NCBI GenBank assembly: GCA_963652365.1
Contig: CAVJTH010000028.1
Span: 1-34,516 of the forward strand
Source: Hallerella sp963652365
Lineage (GTDB): Bacteria > Fibrobacterota > Fibrobacteria > Fibrobacterales > Fibrobacteraceae
Reading direction: 5' to 3'
Length of the DNA stretch: 34,516 nucleotides
This document shows positions 31,862-34,516 of the stretch, one piece after another. Both the position numbers and the translations under genes were made by a program. Under the pieces are notes generated by a model. It saw only the letters and a program-made list of their open reading frames with translations. It had not been told where the DNA came from and ran no database searches. Positions within the stretch are counted from its first letter, which is position 1; each line of letters begins with the position of its first letter.

Positions 31862-33148
31862 ATGCTCGATATACGAAAAATCCGCGAAAACCCGGAATAC
31901 TTCATTGCCGAAACAGAAAAGAAATACACGACGGTCAGCCTAAAGGACGTTCTCGCCATCGACGAGGTGCGCCGTCCGCTCCTTTCCGAAGTGGAAAAGC
32001 TGAAAAGCGAACGCAATGCGGAATCCAAGCGCATCGGCGAACTGAAGAAGAAAGGCGAAAACGCCGACGAGGCGGTCAAGGAAATGCGCGCGCTCGGCGA
32101 CAAGATCGATGAACTGGACAAGAAGCTGAAGGAGCTGGAATTCAAGCAGACCGAAATGCTGATGCACGTTCCGAACATCGCCCCGAAAGCGCCGGAAGGC
32201 AAGGATTCGAGCGAAAACATTGTCGAAAAGGAAGGGCCGCTTCCGTTCGACCACTACTCCAAGGATCGCGACTTCACCCCGGTCGATCACAAGACGCTCG
32301 GCGAAAGGCTCGGCATTTTCGATTTCGAACGCGGCGCAAAGATTTCCGGCAACGGATTTCCCGTCTATCGCGGACTCGGTTCCCGCCTCGAACGCGCACT
32401 CATCCAGTGGTTCCTCGACGAACACCGCGCAAACGGATTCGAGGAGATCACGCCTCCATACCTGGTCACCCGCAACACGATGCGCGGCACGGGCCAACTC
32501 CCGAAATTCGAGGAGGACATGTATCGCTGCGACAAGGACGACGATCTGTTCCTCATTCCGACCGCCGAGGTCCCGCTCACGAATCTCTACGCCAACGAAG
32601 TCATTCCGGCGAGCGAACTTCCCAAGCGGATTTGCGCCTATTCCGCCTGCTTCCGTCGCGAAGCCGGTTCCTACGGCAAGGATACGCGCGGGCTGCTTCG
32701 CCTGCACCAGTTCAACAAGGTGGAAATGGTCTTTTTCTCCCGCCCGGACAACAGCTACGAGATGCACGAAGAGCTCACGTGCTTTGGCGAAAAGCTGCTC
32801 GAAAAGCTGAAGCTGCCGTTCCACCGCCTGAACCTCTGCAAGGGCGATCTGGGATTCGGAGCGGCCAAGTGCTACGACCTCGAAGTCTGGGCTCCCGTCG
32901 AACAGAAATGGCTCGAAGTCAGCTCCTGCTCGAACTTCGAAGATTTCCAGGCTCGCCGCGCAAACATCAAGACGAAAATCGACGGCAAGAACGTCTTTGT
33001 CCACACGCTCAACGGATCGGGTCTCGCCACGCCGCGCGTCATGGTCGGCATTTGCGACAACTACCAGCAAAAAGACGGTTCGCTTGTCATCCCGGAAGTT
33101 CTCCGTCCGTATATGGGCGGGCTCGAAGTCATCGAACCGAAAAACTAG
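31862..33148 (+). CDS. serS: Seryl-tRNA synthetase
   Basis: A class II synthetase charging tRNA-Ser. The 428-residue protein begins MLDIRKIRENPEYF, has the long antiparallel coiled-coil arm (about 25-105, SEVEKLKSERNAESKRIGELKKK ... KIDELDKKLKELEFKQTEM) that binds the long variable arm of tRNA-Ser, motif 2 in FRREAGSYGKDTRGLLRLHQFNKVEM, and motif 3 in NGSGLATPRVMVGICDNYQ. The usual glutamate of motif 3 (AILENYQ) is Asp here. CSNFEDFQARR is the standard serine-site block. GAGG lies 6-7 nt before the ATG. A good terminator follows 28 nt after the stop. Confidence 0.96.
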   Translation: MLDIRKIRENPEYFIAETEKKYTTVSLKDVLAIDEVRRPLLSEVEKLKSERNAESKRIGELKKKGENADEAVKEMRALGDKIDELDKKLKELEFKQTEMLMHVPNIAPKAPEGKDSSENIVEKEGPLPFDHYSKDRDFTPVDHKTLGERLGIFDFERGAKISGNGFPVYRGLGSRLERALIQWFLDEHRANGFEEITPPYLVTRNTMRGTGQLPKFEEDMYRCDKDDDLFLIPTAEVPLTNLYANEVIPASELPKRICAYSACFRREAGSYGKDTRGLLRLHQFNKVEMVFFSRPDNSYEMHEELTCFGEKLLEKLKLPFHRLNLCKGDLGFGAAKCYDLEVWAPVEQKWLEVSSCSNFEDFQARRANIKTKIDGKNVFVHTLNGSGLATPRVMVGICDNYQQKDGSLVIPEVLRPYMGGLEVIEPKN

Positions 33149-33175
33149 TTTCGAACTCTTCATTCGACTTTCAAG

Positions 33176-33205
33176 AAGCAGGCTCCGCAAGGGCTTGCTT
33201 TTTTA
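33176..33205 (+). terminator. Rho-independent terminator of serS
   Basis: AAGCAGGC (33176-33183) pairs with GCTTGCTT (33193-33200), one G-U pair, with a 9-nt loop, and is followed by a run of T. Position 28 nt after the serS stop. Confidence 0.8.
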
Positions 33206-33220
33206 TTTACGAAAAACGGA

Positions 33221-33255
33221 ACATGGGACACGGGAAGAGGGAAGAGGGAGATGTT
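33221..33255. repeat. Second heptanucleotide-repeat block
   Basis: Consecutive 7-nt units ACATGGG, ACACGGG, AAGAGGG, AAGAGGG and AGATGTT follow the serS terminator. The plus strand is purine-rich, opposite to the tract at the left end of the window, whose plus strand is pyrimidine-rich. The remaining 33256-33370 contains no recognised gene; AAGGA at 33357-33361 is the ribosome-binding site of the next gene. Confidence 0.7.
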
Positions 33256-33370
33256 AAACGGCAAGAAAACTCAAAATGCAATTCTCGGCAAGATAAGAAT
33301 AGAAAGCTTTCAACATCCGTCCGAAAGAATTACATTTCGGATTGAATTTAACAAAGAAGGAAAATTGCCT

Positions 33371-34396
33371 GTGAAAACTTACAGATTGTCCCTGCCCACT
33401 TTTTTAATCGCAATGTTCCTTACCGCTTGCGGTGACGATGTGACAAATGTAACGATGGAAACCTCCGGACTAGAAGTCGTGGGGGCGGCGGATTCGCTTG
33501 GAAAATGTTCCGATGAAATCTCGGGCAAGATGAGATTTGTTTCAAAAGAAAACGCGGTCTATGTGTGTGCGGATTCCGCCTGGAAGAATGTTTCGACTGT
33601 AGGAAAAGACGGAACATCGTGCACGGTGGAACTTCTTTCCGACAGCTCGGGCTATAAGGTCGTCTGCGGAGACGACTCGGTCGGAGTTGTTCTAAATGGC
33701 AAGGACGGCGCGGACGGAATGGGCAAGAACGGTGAAAACGGTGTGGGCTGTACGCTTACGGACAACGGCGACGGCACCGTAATACTGGTCTGCGGAGCGG
33801 ATTCGATTACCTTGTACAAGGCATTCTGCGACGGAAAAATTTACGACCCGGAGTCGAATTTCTGCTACAAGGATTCTCTCTACCCGCTCTGCCGGGGAAA
33901 ACGATTTGATCCCGAACAGGAGTTCTGCCATAAAAATTCTCTTTATGGAAAATGCATAGGCAAAGTTTACGACCCATCCAGTAAAGAATGCTCCGGCAAT
34001 CGCCTCTTTGATTTGTTCGAAGACAATCGCGACGGACAGACATACCGAATGATCAAAATAGGCTCCCAGACCTGGATGGCGGAAAACCTGAACTACGCCT
34101 ACATGCCGGACACATCGAGCTTCTGCTACGAAGATTCCTGCGCTGAATACGGTCGCCTTTACATATGGGCAGCTGCGATGGATTCGGCGGCCCGCTTTTC
34201 GGAAAACGGCAAGGATTGCGGCTATAAAAGAAAGTGTTCCGCAAGCGGACAGGTCCGCGGAATCTGCCCGGAAGGCTGGCATTTACCCGATACGACGGAG
34301 TGGCGCATCCTAGCTGACACTGTCGCCGTACAAATCGGATACGAGGATTCTGTGGGTTATGCGTTAAAATCGACATACGGGTGGGAGGATACTTAG
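33371..34396 (+). CDS. FISUMP-domain lipoprotein, 3' end cut off by an insertion sequence
   Basis: A 341-residue remnant of a Fibrobacter major-paralogous-domain (FISUMP) lipoprotein. GTG 33371 has AAGGA 9 nt upstream and yields a signal peptide with lipobox FLTAC (Cys20). Two related Cys-bearing beta segments follow (GTSCTVELLSDSSGYKVVCGDD and GVGCTLTDNGDGTVILVCGAD), separated by a short collagen-like Gly-x-y stretch (GKDGADGMGKNGENG). Next are three 21-residue Cys repeats and the FISUMP domain from about residue 217 (GQTYRMIKIGSQTWMAENLNYAY ... GICPEGWHLPDTTEW). It stops at LKSTYGWEDT, where family members normally continue for dozens of residues; the stop TAG forms at the junction with IS-like sequence. 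Probably a broken gene; surface role unknown. Confidence 0.85.
   Translation: MKTYRLSLPTFLIAMFLTACGDDVTNVTMETSGLEVVGAADSLGKCSDEISGKMRFVSKENAVYVCADSAWKNVSTVGKDGTSCTVELLSDSSGYKVVCGDDSVGVVLNGKDGADGMGKNGENGVGCTLTDNGDGTVILVCGADSITLYKAFCDGKIYDPESNFCYKDSLYPLCRGKRFDPEQEFCHKNSLYGKCIGKVYDPSSKECSGNRLFDLFEDNRDGQTYRMIKIGSQTWMAENLNYAYMPDTSSFCYEDSCAEYGRLYIWAAAMDSAARFSENGKDCGYKRKCSASGQVRGICPEGWHLPDTTEWRILADTVAVQIGYEDSVGYALKSTYGWEDT
33827..34015 (+). repeat. Three 21-residue cysteine repeats in the FISUMP protein
   Basis: The pattern C-x-GK-x-[YF]DP-x4-[FE]C-x5-L[YF] recurs three times at exact 63-bp spacing: CDGKIYDPESNFCYKDSLY, CRGKRFDPEQEFCHKNSLY and CIGKVYDPSSKECSGNRLF. Each unit has two cysteines, likely disulfide-forming outside the cytoplasm. 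Confidence 0.85.
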
Positions 34397-34516
34397 AACC
34401 TATCCCTAAATAGCTTTTGCCTTTCTGAAGGCGATTCTCCCCGCCGCGAGATACAGCAGCGCCATGTAGGACGCGTCCGTCTTCTCGAACCTCACCAGCA
34501 GCTTGCGGTACCGGTT
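34396..34516 (-). mobile_element. End of an IS5-type insertion sequence, cut by the window edge
   Basis: From about 34394-34397 the sequence no longer continues the FISUMP gene and carries the 3' end of a transposase gene on the minus strand. The presumed IS tip reads GAACCTATCCCTAAATAG on the plus strand. With only one end visible, the exact boundary, terminal repeat and target duplication cannot be fixed. Confidence 0.7.
34406..34516 (-). CDS. IS5-family transposase, C-terminal 36 residues only
   Basis: Reading the minus strand from the window edge gives NRYRKLLVRFEKTDASYMA, then LLYLAAGRIAFRKAKAI and a TAG stop at 34406-34408. RYRKLLVRFEK followed by a hydrophobic helix is the usual C-terminus of IS5-group DDE transposases (typically RYRRLxxRYEKxxxNYLAxxxLA). 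The catalytic residues lie outside the window. The codon use is GC-rich and unlike the adjacent FISUMP gene. Confidence 0.75.
   Translation of the reverse strand, partial: NRYRKLLVRFEKTDASYMALLYLAAGRIAFRKAKAI

Overview
The window looks like a chromosomal segment from a member of the Fibrobacterota, close to Fibrobacter. Three things point there: a lipoprotein with the FISUMP domain (the Fibrobacter major paralogous domain) at the right end, a TIGR02147/DUF4423-type protein (a family expanded in Fibrobacter) near 17 kb, and a secreted GH9 endoglucanase. Several promoters also resemble the TAnnTTTG type of the related Bacteroidetes. This is inferred from protein families only; no rRNA or tRNA gene was recognised.

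Left part (1-4863): a gene-free tract with a striking 7-nt periodicity (about 5-306); then, on the minus strand, an ArsR/SmtB-type regulator coupled to a YgiQ-type radical SAM protein. Divergently, a free-standing heavy-metal-associated (HMA) domain protein and a P1B-type Zn/Cd/Pb efflux ATPase. A perfect palindrome lies between the divergent units and probably is the regulator's operator.

4857-11880 (minus): the classical translation/transcription cluster rimP-nusA-infB-rbfA-truB-ribF, with overlapping stops and starts from infB onward. 12048-14259: a small membrane protein, mazG (minus), dprA and an FtsB/DivIC-like gene (plus). The start codons of mazG and dprA overlap divergently.

14267-17613 (minus): an apparent three-gene unit of TIGR02147-like protein, a lipoprotein with a jelly-roll carbohydrate-binding-like C-terminus, and an exported, possibly outer-membrane protein. 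17614-17925 has no protein gene but carries a promoter-like element, a roughly 118-nt candidate small RNA and a strong intrinsic terminator, all on the minus strand. 17926-19236 is an unrecognised gene divergent from mutL (19333-21222). The MutL has lost the conserved residues of the MutL endonuclease site. 21299-24742 encodes a large exported protein with a gluzincin-like HEFSH site, a TolB-like propeller and a probable C-terminal barrel, followed by a coupled GNAT acetyltransferase.

25191-31798 (minus): reading downstream, an LptE-like lipoprotein, a winged-helix protein, a Schlafen AlbA_2/HATPase_c_4 regulator, a secreted GH9 endoglucanase (its start overlaps the regulator stop by 4 nt) and a radical SAM/DUF2344 fusion protein. 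31862-33148 (plus) is serS with a good terminator. The right end holds a second block of heptanucleotide repeats and a FISUMP lipoprotein gene cut short by an IS5-type insertion sequence that runs off the window.

The observations most worth following are: heptanucleotide-repeat tracts, recurrent TAnnTTT elements placed directly in front of start codons (suggesting leaderless mRNAs), the candidate small RNA, the endonuclease-defective MutL, and the translational coupling of a cellulase to an AlbA_2 regulator.
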